A stretch of 41,650 bases of DNA from Clostridiales bacterium (GCA_021202015.1 JAJQDV010000064.1:1-41650); one strand, 5' to 3'; positions 1 to 9,893 are shown, numbered from the stretch's first letter. Translations and numbers: made by a program. The notes: generated by a model from the sequence alone, not told the origin.

Positions 1-294
1 TCTCTTGTGAATCTTTCAAGGTTATTTCACTGTTCAGTTATCAATGTTCTGCTGTTGCAACACTGTTGTTTTTCTCGTGGCAACTATTTGATATTACCAT
101 CTGTAAGCCTGTAAGTCAACAACTTTTTTAAATTTGTACAGCTCATCGGACAAAAACAGCAAATAAATACGTACAAGCGGCTTAAACAGCCCTGCCAGCA
201 AAATCAATCGCCTGGATTCAGCTCCCTGGCAGTCAAAGGTTACCCCATCCTCTGAATGGTAATCATTATTTTTACACAGCACATTTTTTTAATT
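1..294. other. left-edge intergenic stretch, no gene recognised
   Basis: No convincing coding region was found. A short minus-strand reading frame (about 94-282) has no good ribosome binding site and no recognisable family. Read on the minus strand, roughly 1-55 contains ACTGAACAGTGAAA and CCTTGAAAG, strings that resemble rRNA-operon spacer or leader DNA of Firmicutes. That resemblance is from memory and weak, so no RNA gene is called. Confidence 0.4.
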
Positions 295-1557
295 TTATAT
301 CAGCCAAACAGGAATATACCAGTTTTTTTTATCAATCGGAACCAGATCAGGCGACATACAAACAACAGCCCCCGTACCTATTCTGACTTTCAAATGTGCA
401 GCACCGGAAAACGCATCTTCCTCACTGGATTCTTTCTCAATCGGGTTAAGAACAGAAAAATTTCTGACCGCTTTTTGCGGCGCTGAACCCTTTTTTATTT
501 CAACCGGCGTCACCGTTCCATCCTGATAGATGATCACATCAATTTCTTTCCGATTACTGTCTCTATAGAAATACAATGGCGGCTTTTTTCCTGCATTCAG
601 ATAACTTTTGCAGATTTCCGATACAACCCATGTTTCAAAGAATTCTCCGCTCATAGCGCCTGCCTCCAGGGTTTCAGCGCTGCTCCACCTGGTCAGATGC
701 GCACAAAGACCCGTATCCAGAAAATACATTCTGGGTGCTTTAATAACGCGTTTGAGTGCATTGTTAAAATAAGGCTGGATGAGTGCGACAATACCGGAAG
801 AAACCAGAACAGACAGCCAATGCTTTGCTGTTGGCGCTGAAATCCCGACTTCATTTGCAAGAGCTTCGTAATTTACATTCGTAGCAGTTCTGGCGGCAAC
901 TACACTCATAAAATTCAAAAAAGATGTTTCATCCGCAACCTGAGTCAGATCTTTTATATCGCGGCTGATGTATGTCTCAAGGTAAGATTCGTAGTATTGA
1001 TCCCGATCCACTTCCGGATTTTCATAAAGACGAGGCATGGAACCCCTGTAAATCCTTTCATAAATCTCCGGCAAAGACATGGGAGCAATCCGGGTTATTC
1101 TCTGTGTAAGTTCCGGAACATCAACACGGAAAGGAGAAAAACGAACCCCTCTGATCTCATCGTTACTCAGCCCCTGCATTTGAACAATACCGGCACGACC
1201 GGCAAGGGATTCCGTAACATGTTTCATCATTCGGAAAGTTTGTGAACCTGTAAGCCAAAAATCCCCGCAGCGTTTTTCGCGATCTGCATAAATCTTAATA
1301 TAATCAAACAGCTCGGGGGCATATTGAACCTCGTCAATCAGAACCGGCGGAACATAGCGCTGAATGAACAGTTCAGGATCATTTTTAGCAAAGGCACGGA
1401 TCGTGGGATTATCCAGGGATACGATTTTCCGCTCTTTTTCAGCCATTCTTGTCAATAGTGTGGTTTTACCTACCTGACGCGGTCCTGTTACGATCAGGAC
1501 CGGAAAAGTTTCGCTGATTTTCTTTATCATTGGCTCGATGATTCTCTCATAATACAT
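295..1557 (-). CDS. AAA family ATPase with DUF4143 domain
   Basis: The product has about 420 residues. It begins with an AAA_14-type P-loop domain: Walker A GPRQVGKTT near residue 27, and LIDEVQ as the Walker B-like strand. A winged-helix middle follows, then a DUF4143 C-terminus with a PD-(D/E)XK-like core (KEIDVII followed by PVEIKKG). The family is widespread in anaerobes and usually solitary. Its role is unproven, with DNA binding or defence suggested. I start at the ATG at 1557 because GAGGAG sits at normal distance upstream; the longer frame has no site. A paralogous architecture lies at 28483-29814. The family call is firm; the function is unknown. Confidence 0.9.
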   Translation of the reverse strand: MYYERIIEPMIKKISETFPVLIVTGPRQVGKTTLLTRMAEKERKIVSLDNPTIRAFAKNDPELFIQRYVPPVLIDEVQYAPELFDYIKIYADREKRCGDFWLTGSQTFRMMKHVTESLAGRAGIVQMQGLSNDEIRGVRFSPFRVDVPELTQRITRIAPMSLPEIYERIYRGSMPRLYENPEVDRDQYYESYLETYISRDIKDLTQVADETSFLNFMSVVAARTATNVNYEALANEVGISAPTAKHWLSVLVSSGIVALIQPYFNNALKRVIKAPRMYFLDTGLCAHLTRWSSAETLEAGAMSGEFFETWVVSEICKSYLNAGKKPPLYFYRDSNRKEIDVIIYQDGTVTPVEIKKGSAPQKAVRNFSVLNPIEKESSEEDAFSGAAHLKVRIGTGAVVCMSPDLVPIDKKNWYIPVWLI

Positions 1558-1619
1558 AAAGCTTCTCCTCAATCCTCAGACACGCAGGGCATTTTTATGC
1601 AAATCCAAAAACCATTTTT

Positions 1620-1648
1620 ATTATTGCATATATAAAAAGCACTGTCAA
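1620..1648 (-). promoter_or_regulatory. sigma-A promoter for the DUF4143 ATPase gene
   Basis: On the minus strand TTGACA (1643-1648) is followed after 17 bp by AATAAT (1620-1625), with TG one base upstream (extended -10). It lies about 65 bp upstream of the ATPase start. Confidence 0.75.
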
Positions 1649-1706
1649 CACTTTCCGACAGCGTGAAAAACGAAAAAATTCCGGAAATATGAATCATTAA
1701 CCGAAT

Positions 1707-3074
1707 CTATTTTATATACGCAATCGCCTCCCGCACGTTTGACACTCCGATCATCTCCATTCCCGTGCATTTCATGTTCTCCGTCATGCAAACCTTCGGA
1801 AGAATGCACCTTTCAAAGCCGAGCTTGGCCGCCTCCTGTACTCTCTGGAGAGCCATGCTGACCGCCCGGACCTCGCCGCTCAACCCCACCTCGCCAAAGC
1901 AGATTGTCTTATCGGAGATCGGGACTTCACGAAAACTGGATACCACCGCGAGAACGATGCCCAGATCAATCGCCGGCTCGTTCATTCGCACGCCGCCCGC
2001 GATATTGATATAGGCGTCGCAGGAAGACAGATTGATGCCCGCTCTTTTCTCCAGGACCGCCATGAGCAAATTCACCCGGTTCAGATCCGCTCCCGCAGCC
2101 GTCCTGCGCGGTAGCCCGAAGCCCGTTTTGCAGATCAGCGCCTGAATCTCCACCAGAATCGGACGTGTTCCCTCGACAGAGCAGGCCACCACGGAACCCG
2201 AGGCTCCCTCAGGTTTTCCGTTCAGCATATATTCGGAGGGATTCTGCACCTCGGCCAGCCCCTCCTTTCTCATCTCAAAAACACCGATCTCATTGGTGGA
2301 ACCGAATCGATTTTTCACACCGCGCAGAATGCGGTAAGCCGCCTGGCGGTCTCCCTCAAAATAAAGCACCGTGTCCACCATATGCTCCAGTACCCGCGGG
2401 CCGGCCACAACCCCCTCCTTCGTCATGTGGCCAACAAGGAAAATCGTATTCTCCGATGATTTCGCCAGCTGCAAAAAAACACCTGTCGCCTGGCGCACCT
2501 GGGAAACACTGCCCGGCGCGGAGGCGACAGTCTCACTGTACATCGTCTGGATGGAATCAATAATTGTCACTTCCGGTTTTTCTCTCTTTAAAACCTCCGC
2601 GATGTCGTCAAGATTTGTTTCGCATAACAACAGCAGATTTTCCGTAAAATCTCCGACCCGCTGTGCGCGCAGCCGGATCTGCTGCAGAGACTCTTCCCCG
2701 GAAATATAGAGAACCTTCCTCCCAAAAGCCGCCAGATTCCGACACATCTGGAGCAGAAGCGTAGACTTTCCGATTCCCGGATCGCCGCCGACCAGTACCA
2801 GCGAACCCGGAACGATACCGCCTCCCAGCACCCGGTCCAGCTCGCTAATTCCGGAGGAATAGCGCTGCTGTCCGCTCATCTCCACTTTTGAAAGCGTCAC
2901 CGGCTGAACCGCTCTTCCGGACGGCCTTCCCACAGCCGAACCTCCGGCCTTCCCGGCTGCCGGTTCCTCCACAAATGTATTCCATTCTCTGCATCCCGGG
3001 CACTGTCCCATCCACTTCGGGGACTCATACCCGCATTCTCTGCAGAAAAAAACCGTACTCTTACCCTTCGCCAT
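1707..3074 (-). CDS. radA: DNA repair protein RadA (Sms)
   Basis: RadA is a RecA-like, DnaB-type helicase that drives branch migration during recombination and repair. The 455 residues carry the whole family signature. The N-terminal C4 zinc finger has CREC and CPGC. Walker A is GGDPGIGKS near residue 96. The RadA-specific KNRFG motif is near residue 250. The C-terminus is a Lon-protease-like domain ending near LGFERCILPK. Length is normal. It starts 20 bp after the clpC stop on the same strand, so the two are probably co-transcribed, a common arrangement in Firmicutes. Confidence 0.97.
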   Translation of the reverse strand: MAKGKSTVFFCRECGYESPKWMGQCPGCREWNTFVEEPAAGKAGGSAVGRPSGRAVQPVTLSKVEMSGQQRYSSGISELDRVLGGGIVPGSLVLVGGDPGIGKSTLLLQMCRNLAAFGRKVLYISGEESLQQIRLRAQRVGDFTENLLLLCETNLDDIAEVLKREKPEVTIIDSIQTMYSETVASAPGSVSQVRQATGVFLQLAKSSENTIFLVGHMTKEGVVAGPRVLEHMVDTVLYFEGDRQAAYRILRGVKNRFGSTNEIGVFEMRKEGLAEVQNPSEYMLNGKPEGASGSVVACSVEGTRPILVEIQALICKTGFGLPRRTAAGADLNRVNLLMAVLEKRAGINLSSCDAYINIAGGVRMNEPAIDLGIVLAVVSSFREVPISDKTICFGEVGLSGEVRAVSMALQRVQEAAKLGFERCILPKVCMTENMKCTGMEMIGVSNVREAIAYIK

Positions 3075-3094
3075 ATCCTCCCCGCCTTCCTATA

Positions 3095-5533
3095 TCATAC
3101 CTGAAAACAGACCTCTCCTTTTTTCATGGAGACGGTGACCGCGTCGCCCTCCTTCACTCTCCCGGACAGAATCTCATCCGCCAGCGCGTCCTCCAGCATG
3201 GTCTGAATCGCGCGGCGCAACGGACGGGCGCCGTATTTCGGATCATACGCCTCCTCCACAACATGTTTTTTCACCGAATCCCGAACCGTCAGCCGGATCC
3301 CCATCTGTTTTTGACAGCGTTCCTTCAATTCATCTGTCATCAGGGAAACAATCGCCTTCATGTGCTCCCGTGAAAGCGCATGAAAAACAACGATCTCATC
3401 AATCCGGTTCAGGAATTCGGGCCGGAAGATCCGGCGCACTTCCTCCATCACATTCGATTTCATGCGCTCATAATCCTGATTCTCATCCTCTGCCGCCGCA
3501 AACCCCAGTTTTTTCGGCTCTATGATCGACTGCGCCCCGGCATTGGACGTCATAATGATGATCGTGTTTTTAAAATCCACCTTCCTGCCCTGTGAATCCG
3601 TGATATGGCCCTCGTCCAGCACCTGAAGCAGAATATTGAACACATCCGGATGCGCTTTTTCGATCTCATCAAACAGGACGACCGCGTACGGATGGCGGCG
3701 AACCTGCTCGCTCAGCTGTCCGCCCTCATCGTATCCCACGTAGCCGGGCGGCGAACCGATCATTTTCGAGACACTGTGCTTCTCCATATATTCCGACATG
3801 TCTACGCGGATCATCGCGTCCTCCGTGCCGAACATCTCCTCCGCGAGCGCTCTGGACACCTCGGTCTTCCCGACGCCCGTCGGACCAAGGAATAAAAACG
3901 AACCGATGGGCCGGGCGGGGGACTTCAACCCCACTCTTCCCCGCCGCACAGCTCTGGAGACTGCCTGAACAGCATCATCCTGCGCGATCACCCTCTTATG
4001 CAGGGAAGATTCCATGTGCCTTAACCGGGAAAATTCACTCTCCGTAAGCCTTTTCACCGGAATATGTGTCCATTCCGCCACCACATCCGCCACTTCATCC
4101 TCCCCGACCTGCTTTTTCCCGCGGCGGGAGCTCTGCTGTTTTTTCTTCAGCTTCTCATACTCCTCCTGAAGCTGCCGCTGTTCTTTCAGAAGCCGCGAAG
4201 AAGCCCCGATATCGCCGTTCGTGAGCGCATCCTCCAGTTCCGTTTTCTTTTCCGAAATCTTATTCTTGCAGGATTGCAGCGCATCGGGACCGTAATTCGA
4301 CCCCAGACGAAGTCTGGCAGCCGCCTCATCCATCAGATCGATGGCTTTGTCCGGCAGAAAACGATCACTGACATAGCGCGCGGAAAACTCCGCGGCCGCC
4401 CGCAGACCCTCATCCGAAATCACCACCTGATGATGCTCCTCATACCGCGGGCGAAGTCCTTCCAGTATCTCGATGGTCTGTCGGATATCCGGCTCCTCCA
4501 CCAGAACAGACTGAAACCGGCGTGCCAGAGCGGCATCCTTCTCTATGTGCTTTCTGTACTCCCGCACCGTAGTGGCGCCGATGACCTGAATACGCCCCCT
4601 CGACAATGACGGCTTCATAATATTGGCCGCGTCCAGAGAACCCTCCGCGCCGCCCGCCCCTATAATGGTATGCAGTTCATCGATGAAAAGGAGAATATCC
4701 CCCGCTGCCTCCGTCTCCCGCAGAATCGTCTTCATGCGCTCCTCAAACTCGCCCCGGTACTTGGTTCCGGCCACCATGCCGGCCACATCCAGTACCAGAA
4801 CACGTTTGTCAGACAGGTGCTCCGGAACGTTTCCGAGGGCAATACGTGCGGCAAGTCCTTCCACGATCGCGGTCTTCCCCACGCCCGGTTCCCCGATCAG
4901 GCACGGATTGTTTTTTCCCCGCCGGCTCAGAATCTGAACCACTCTCCCAAGCTCCTCCTCCCGGCCGATCAGAGGATCCAGTTCGTCCCTCTTCGCACGC
5001 GCGGTCAGATCGGAAGCAAATTTTTCCAGCAGCGAGCCCTCCGGATCAGCACCCCGTCCTGTATGACGTTTCCTCGCGACCACCGGCTCCGGAGTTTTCC
5101 CGACCGTCCTCATGACTTCAGCATACAGCTGATTTAAATTCACATCCAGGAGCAGCAAAATCTGCGATGCGGTACAATCCCGCAGTTCCAGCATGGACAG
5201 CAGCAGGTGCTCCGTCCCTGTCAGTTCATCCTCAAATCGGGACGCCAGTTCTTCCGCCCGTAAAAGAACCCGGTCTGCTTCCTGAGTGAACTCCGACTGT
5301 TCGGCGGAAATCTCCGGAAAAGTCGGGAGCGTCAGATCATCCAGCACATGTAAAACCATGTCCTCATTGACCGGAAGGCTGCGCAGAATCAGCCCGGCGA
5401 CACCGGACTTCTCCCTCATCATACCGACCAGAATATGTTCTGTCCCCGGCAAATACGTGTCCCTTGATTTTGCGAGTGCGCGCGCCATGCGCAAAACCTG
5501 CTGCGCCTGTTTTGTGTATTGATGAAGCTGCAT
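3095..5533 (-). CDS. clpC: ATP-dependent Clp protease ATPase subunit ClpC
   Basis: This is the Hsp100 unfoldase that feeds substrates to the ClpP peptidase in the cytoplasm. It has 812 residues. Two N-terminal Clp repeats (about 1-150) come first, then AAA-1 with GEPGVGKT near 212, a coiled-coil/UVR-like middle (about 420-480) and AAA-2 with GPTGVGKT near 547. The C-terminal Clp domain contains GARPLRRAIQ. The middle insertion and the Clp_N repeats favour ClpC over ClpA/ClpB. The start is supported by AGGAAGGA upstream. No ctsR, mcsA or mcsB is next to it, unlike Bacillus; a GntR-type regulator lies upstream instead. Confidence 0.95.
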   Translation of the reverse strand: MQLHQYTKQAQQVLRMARALAKSRDTYLPGTEHILVGMMREKSGVAGLILRSLPVNEDMVLHVLDDLTLPTFPEISAEQSEFTQEADRVLLRAEELASRFEDELTGTEHLLLSMLELRDCTASQILLLLDVNLNQLYAEVMRTVGKTPEPVVARKRHTGRGADPEGSLLEKFASDLTARAKRDELDPLIGREEELGRVVQILSRRGKNNPCLIGEPGVGKTAIVEGLAARIALGNVPEHLSDKRVLVLDVAGMVAGTKYRGEFEERMKTILRETEAAGDILLFIDELHTIIGAGGAEGSLDAANIMKPSLSRGRIQVIGATTVREYRKHIEKDAALARRFQSVLVEEPDIRQTIEILEGLRPRYEEHHQVVISDEGLRAAAEFSARYVSDRFLPDKAIDLMDEAAARLRLGSNYGPDALQSCKNKISEKKTELEDALTNGDIGASSRLLKEQRQLQEEYEKLKKKQQSSRRGKKQVGEDEVADVVAEWTHIPVKRLTESEFSRLRHMESSLHKRVIAQDDAVQAVSRAVRRGRVGLKSPARPIGSFLFLGPTGVGKTEVSRALAEEMFGTEDAMIRVDMSEYMEKHSVSKMIGSPPGYVGYDEGGQLSEQVRRHPYAVVLFDEIEKAHPDVFNILLQVLDEGHITDSQGRKVDFKNTIIIMTSNAGAQSIIEPKKLGFAAAEDENQDYERMKSNVMEEVRRIFRPEFLNRIDEIVVFHALSREHMKAIVSLMTDELKERCQKQMGIRLTVRDSVKKHVVEEAYDPKYGARPLRRAIQTMLEDALADEILSGRVKEGDAVTVSMKKGEVCFQV

Positions 5534-5635
5534 ATTTTTTGTCCTTCCTGCTGAGCAAGCCGTAATGAATCATCTTCAGACAAAGCTCCGACCGGTTATC
5601 CGGTATCCCCGTATTGTCTGTTTTAGAACAGTTTC

Positions 5636-6013
5636 TTATTCGTAGTCCGAAAAAATATCGTCCACGATCTCATGAAGCTCCTCTCTTGTAATCCCCTTGC
5701 AATAGCCCCTGGCAATGATCAGTCGGAGATGGTCTCTCATCTCTTCCATCGCTTTCAGCTTGTCAAGATCGATGGCAATCACAGCTCCGGTCCTGCGGCC
5801 GAGACGAAGCAGTCCCTCCTCGCGAAGCACCGCGTAAGCTTTGTTGACGGTGTGCATATTGATGCCGATTGTCTCCGCCAGCTGACGGACAGAGGGCAGG
5901 GAATCCCCCTCCCTGAACTGACGCGTCGCGATTCCGTAAATAATCTGGTCGCGAAGCTGTATGTATAAAGCCTCCTCGCTTTCAAAATCAATCTGTATCT
6001 GCATATCTGCCAT
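5636..6013 (-). CDS. GntR family (YtrA-type) transcriptional regulator
   Basis: The 125 residues comprise an N-terminal GntR winged helix (LYIQLRDQI, then SVRQLAETIGIN and TVNKAYAVLREEG) and a short helical tail of about 50 residues. That short tail is typical of the YtrA subfamily, which often controls ABC transporters or cell-envelope genes. No transporter is adjacent. The gene lies 102 bp upstream of clpC on the same strand and could be co-transcribed with it, so it might act on clpC or on itself; that is inference. The family call is firm and the target unknown. Confidence 0.9.
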   Translation of the reverse strand: MADMQIQIDFESEEALYIQLRDQIIYGIATRQFREGDSLPSVRQLAETIGINMHTVNKAYAVLREEGLLRLGRRTGAVIAIDLDKLKAMEEMRDHLRLIIARGYCKGITREELHEIVDDIFSDYE

Positions 6014-6051
6014 ATTCCTTCCTGTGTATGGTTTGTCCAGCTGTTAAAATT

Positions 6052-6086
6052 AAATTCCGGAAAAGAACCCCTCCTTTCCGGAATTT
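6052..6086 (-). terminator. hairpin terminator after the SH3-protein gene
   Basis: A perfect 12-bp inverted repeat (6052-6063 with 6075-6086, core TTCCGGAA) has an 11-nt loop. On the minus strand it is followed by AATTTT. It lies just past the stop of the SH3-domain gene and before the GntR gene. Confidence 0.6.
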
Positions 6087-6104
6087 AAATGAACAGTCCG
6101 TACT

Positions 6105-7916
6105 TTATTCGTCTATATGACGGCGGAGCGATTTGTCGGTCTCATCATCCCCGGTATTTTCCTTTGTCGAAGATCTGAGATTCTCCATCCGGCCAATGAC
6201 ATAATCAAACGCATCATCCTCTGCCGACTCTTTGCCGGAGCGGGATAATCCGGGCAGCTCAAACTCCGAGTCAACATCAACAGAAGTACTCCTCCCGGGA
6301 GCATCTGTTCCGACAGAATCTGATCCGGATTCATCCGGCGCCGTCGTTTTCGGTTCCGTTTTCTTACGGGAGACAGACTCCGTCTGCGGTTTCGTCGGAC
6401 TTGAAGCTTCCGGATTGCGCTGCGATTCGTCTGCGCCCGAAACATTCGTCTGCGATTCGCTCCTCTTCGAAAGCTCGGGATCCGGCACGATCGATTCCGC
6501 CTGTTCTGTATCCTCCTCAGAAGGAAAATTCTCACTCAGATATTTATTCAGCATGGCTTCATAATCCTCGTCCCCCATGTCGTCCAGATCGATCACATCC
6601 ATGTCGTCATGTACGTCCGCCTCCCTGCCGGGTCTGTCCTGCGTCGACGAGGTAGAATCCCTGCGGGAATGCTCGGTCTTTTCTCTGCGGGAAAAGTCCG
6701 TGGATTTTCTTTCTCCGGATTTTTTCCTGTGAGAAGAATCCGAAGATCTTTTTTCTTCATGTCTTTCCTTTTCGGGAACGTCAGAGGATTTCTTCTCTTC
6801 ATGCTTTTCCCCTCGTGAAGTCCGGTTCTCTCCGGGCTCCGAACCCGCGACGGATCCCGCGCCATCTTCGGTCCCATCCTCCAGAATACGTCTGAGGCGG
6901 CGATAGCGGACAGAAAAAAGGATGGCGATCACCAGCAGGATCAGACAGATCAGGGCTATGACGCAGACGATCAGCCTGGTCATAACACGATCGCTATCCA
7001 CAAACATGTTGTCAACCGCAGCCGCCTCCGTCTCTTCTGTTTCCGCAGTGCTGACACTGTACTGCATATTCGTGACATTCTTCTGTATGGTGCCTTCGTC
7101 GGCATTATAAAGATACCATCCGGTCTCCCCGATCCCGTTTATTCCGTACAGATAATAATAATCCACGATCGCCGCGTCCTCTGCCACCAGTTCATCCGGC
7201 TCCGCGATCTGGTACGCCGTAATACCGCCATGCGCAGTGGTATATTCCGTCCGGACAAACCGGTCGGAAACCAGCTGCTGCTCCTCATCCGGAATCTCGA
7301 TCAGAATCACGGAATCCTCCGCCAGTTCGAACTGAATGAACGGATACATCGTTTCATACTGAAGGTCACAGACAAACAGTCCGGTATCCGACTCATCGTC
7401 CGCGTTCACCGCGTACAGAAGATAAAGATCCAGGACATCGCTGTAAAGAGCCTGTACTTCCTCCTCCTGATATGTAACCGCAGTCACCGAAAACCCCTCC
7501 GGAATCACCGACTCCGGAACAGACTCCGCGACGACATAAGAACTCTCCGTATCCTCCACGGTCCCTTCCGTCACTTCCGTATCCCCGGCATCCTCATCAG
7601 AAGTATTCAGCAGGTCGCTGCGCACCCATCCGATTCTTGACGAGCCATCCACCTGATAAGTCACCTGATACCATGTCATCCCGTCAGAGCCCGTCATTTC
7701 ATCCAGTATAGCGACCTCCTGTCCGTCGGACAGACTGCCGATCAGATCTCCGCTGACAGCCGTTTCGCGCACCCTGACATCATCGCCCGCCGCCGTTCCG
7801 GATGTCGGGGTCGCCCAGGCAGTAACCGCAGGACCTCCCGCGATACCGGCTGCAGCCAGCATAAACGCCGTTGAAAAAACAAGCACTGATTTCTTCCATC
7901 GAAAGCATCTGTTCAT
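6105..7916 (-). CDS. SH3-domain, single-pass membrane protein with long charged tail
   Basis: The product has 603 residues. A signal peptide occupies about 1-35 (ending near VTAWA). A bacterial SH3 domain follows at about 40-105 (VRVRETAVSGDLIG, WYQVTYQ, GWVRSDLL). Then comes an uncharacterised extracellular region, a transmembrane helix at about 309-335 (LIVCVIALICLILLV) flanked by RYRRLRR, and a cytoplasmic tail of about 265 residues. The tail is rich in Ser, Lys, Glu and Asp and looks disordered. Topology is outside SH3, inside tail. SH3b domains commonly bind cell-wall material. No precise function is assigned. It has its own promoter and terminator. Confidence 0.8.
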   Translation of the reverse strand: MNRCFRWKKSVLVFSTAFMLAAAGIAGGPAVTAWATPTSGTAAGDDVRVRETAVSGDLIGSLSDGQEVAILDEMTGSDGMTWYQVTYQVDGSSRIGWVRSDLLNTSDEDAGDTEVTEGTVEDTESSYVVAESVPESVIPEGFSVTAVTYQEEEVQALYSDVLDLYLLYAVNADDESDTGLFVCDLQYETMYPFIQFELAEDSVILIEIPDEEQQLVSDRFVRTEYTTAHGGITAYQIAEPDELVAEDAAIVDYYYLYGINGIGETGWYLYNADEGTIQKNVTNMQYSVSTAETEETEAAAVDNMFVDSDRVMTRLIVCVIALICLILLVIAILFSVRYRRLRRILEDGTEDGAGSVAGSEPGENRTSRGEKHEEKKSSDVPEKERHEEKRSSDSSHRKKSGERKSTDFSRREKTEHSRRDSTSSTQDRPGREADVHDDMDVIDLDDMGDEDYEAMLNKYLSENFPSEEDTEQAESIVPDPELSKRSESQTNVSGADESQRNPEASSPTKPQTESVSRKKTEPKTTAPDESGSDSVGTDAPGRSTSVDVDSEFELPGLSRSGKESAEDDAFDYVIGRMENLRSSTKENTGDDETDKSLRRHIDE

Positions 7917-7972
7917 TTTATTGAAATCTCCATTCTGCTGTTTCTGTACTGTTGAAAAATTACATACTTCTC

Positions 7973-8002
7973 ATTATAGTAGGTTCCGTTTATAAATGTC
8001 AA
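7973..8002 (-). promoter_or_regulatory. sigma-A promoter for the SH3-protein gene
   Basis: On the minus strand TTGACA (7997-8002), 18 bp and TATAAT (7973-7978) are consensus elements. They lie about 57 bp upstream of the start codon, in the intergenic region shared with the divergent lipoprotein gene. Confidence 0.85.
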
Positions 8003-8115
8003 CCCGCTGAAAAAATCTTTTTTCGACGATTTTTTGAAAATATTCGATTTTTTTCTTGCAAAGTTCACAATTTTGTATCATGCTATAGGTATCATATTTC
8101 GGAAAGGAAATTTTT

Positions 8116-8862
8116 ATGAAGAAAAGAAAATTATTATCTCTGTTTGCCGCGATGACAGCAGGCAGTGTTTTATTATTAAATGGCTGCGGTATCGATCTCA
8201 CCAGCGTCAACACGGAGGATACCACGATTTCAGCCGAGATGGAGACCGAAAACCTCTCCGACGGTACGATACAGGTACACAGCGTCTGGTATGACGCTGA
8301 CGGAAACAGTCTCTCCTCCGCGGAAATCACTCTGTCCGACGGCGATACCGTCCTGTTTGAAGGAACGACTGATGACTCCGGCAGTCTGGAGGCCTGTACG
8401 CTGCCGGGCAATACAACCATCACCTGCGAAGTCACGGACAGCACGGGAGAGACGCTCGCCTCCGCATCGGTTGTATTTAAGCTTTCGTCGGACTATGAGG
8501 ATCTCACGATCTACACGTTATCCGATGAGGAGGACAGTCAGTGCGTTCTTGAGATTCCGACGGAAAAGACCGACATCCGAGCCGCTATCTTTGTAACAGA
8601 GGACGGACGGATCGCTTTTTCGAACCTCACGCCTTACACGGAATCCGATGAGACCGCGGACGAGGAGAGTTCCTCAGACGGCGAGGATACGGCAGAGGAG
8701 GATGCGGCGGACGGCGAATCCGCGGACAGCAGCGAGAGCGGCGAAGATACGGCGGACGAATCATCGGAGAGCAGCGGAGACACCGCAGAGGACGGATCCG
8801 CAGACGCGGGCGATACGTCCGCAGAAGACGGAACCGACACGGGCGACACCGCGGCTGAATAA
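8116..8862 (+). CDS. secreted lipoprotein with acidic Ser/Asp/Glu-rich tail
   Basis: The product has 248 residues. It begins with KKRKLLSL and a hydrophobic stretch ending in the lipobox LLNGC, so Cys24 should be lipidated and the protein anchored outside the membrane. The middle (about 35-170) reads like a beta-rich domain with no family I recognise. The last 65 or so residues are almost only Glu, Asp, Ser, Ala, Gly and Thr, an extended acidic tail. The start has GGAAAGGA upstream. It is a monocistronic gene facing the convergent esterase gene. The lipoprotein call is firm; the function is unknown. Confidence 0.82.
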   Translation: MKKRKLLSLFAAMTAGSVLLLNGCGIDLTSVNTEDTTISAEMETENLSDGTIQVHSVWYDADGNSLSSAEITLSDGDTVLFEGTTDDSGSLEACTLPGNTTITCEVTDSTGETLASASVVFKLSSDYEDLTIYTLSDEEDSQCVLEIPTEKTDIRAAIFVTEDGRIAFSNLTPYTESDETADEESSSDGEDTAEEDAADGESADSSESGEDTADESSESSGDTAEDGSADAGDTSAEDGTDTGDTAAE

Positions 8863-8878
8863 TCACACGGATAACGGC

Positions 8879-8910
8879 GGCGCCGCGGTCTGCGAAGAAA
8901 TTGCGGCGCC
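8879..8910. terminator. GC-rich hairpin between convergent genes
   Basis: GGCGCCGC (8879-8886) pairs with GCGGCGCC (8903-8910) between the convergent lipoprotein and esterase genes. There is no U-tract, so a terminator role is only plausible. Confidence 0.35.
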
Positions 8911-8930
8911 TGCAAAACGCTGTACCGACA

Positions 8931-9848
8931 TTACTCCGCGTTTACTCTGTCAAGGAACGCCCCGACTTCCTTCCACGCGGTTTTGGACTCCGGGATCATG
9001 AGCAGCGCCATCTGGAATACATGGAACATGCCCTCATAGACGCTCAGCCTGACTTTGACGCCGGCATGTTTTGCCTTTTCCGCCACCCGCTCCGAGTCGC
9101 TGAGCAGCATCTCCTGGCTTCCGACCTGGATCAGCATGGGGGGAAATCCGGAAAATTCGCCATACAGAGGGGAGATATAAGGATTCGCCGTATCCTCCTC
9201 CCCCACATAATCCCTGGTGTAGACCAGGCTGTCCCTGGTGTTCCCGAACACGGGATCCACCCGGAATTTTGTCTGATAGGAAGGCCCGGACAGTGTCAGA
9301 TCCGTCCACGGCGACATACACACGATACCCCCCGGGAGCGCATAGCGGCGATCCTTCAGATACATACACAGCGCCAGTGCCAGCCCTCCGCCCGCGGAAT
9401 CTCCCGCCAGGATGATCTGTTTCTCCGTCCAGCCGTTTTCCAGCAGCCAGTGATAGGAATGAAACGCATCCTCCAGCGCGGCCGGATAGGGATCCTCCGG
9501 CGCCACGCGGTAATCGGGAGTCAGAACCGGGATCCCCCGTCCCAGCTCACTGTACAATCCCGCAAAGCTGCGGTATATATTGATCATTTTTCCCACATAT
9601 CCCCCGCCGTGCAGCTGCAGGATAATCATCCTGTCGCTGATTTTTTTCGGTTCCAGGAGCTCCATGGAAAATTTTCTCTGTGTGATCACGGACAGGGAGT
9701 AGCCGTTCGGCACTCTCCACTCCGCTTCCTCCATTATTTTGCGAATCTCCCCGTTTTTGATTTTCCGTCCAATCAGATTGTCTTCATGCAGCCGAGCCAC
9801 AAGATCCCGCAGGACCTTCCCCTGCGCGCTGTTTTCAAACTGCGGCAT
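8931..9848 (-). CDS. alpha/beta hydrolase, HSL-type esterase
   Basis: A 305-residue alpha/beta hydrolase of the hormone-sensitive-lipase group. The oxyanion-hole motif is HGGGYVG, the nucleophile elbow is GDSAGG, and a late GMFHVF supplies the catalytic His. The acid is probably the Asp in the SDSERV region. It probably hydrolyses short-chain esters in the cytoplasm, since no signal peptide is seen. It is the last gene of a minus-strand set with a DUF6320 protein and a condensation-type acyltransferase. An esterase beside an acyltransferase suggests a shared acyl or acetyl substrate, which is inference. Confidence 0.9.
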   Translation of the reverse strand: MPQFENSAQGKVLRDLVARLHEDNLIGRKIKNGEIRKIMEEAEWRVPNGYSLSVITQRKFSMELLEPKKISDRMIILQLHGGGYVGKMINIYRSFAGLYSELGRGIPVLTPDYRVAPEDPYPAALEDAFHSYHWLLENGWTEKQIILAGDSAGGGLALALCMYLKDRRYALPGGIVCMSPWTDLTLSGPSYQTKFRVDPVFGNTRDSLVYTRDYVGEEDTANPYISPLYGEFSGFPPMLIQVGSQEMLLSDSERVAEKAKHAGVKVRLSVYEGMFHVFQMALLMIPESKTAWKEVGAFLDRVNAE

Positions 9849-9893
9849 TCACGGTTCCTCCTCTCCTGAATTCACATCCTCCAAAACCTGTGA

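Noticed and set aside
1-55. Minus-strand strings resembling rRNA-operon spacer DNA
   Set aside because: Short, from memory, and no rRNA or tRNA follows inside the window. Not enough to call an RNA gene.
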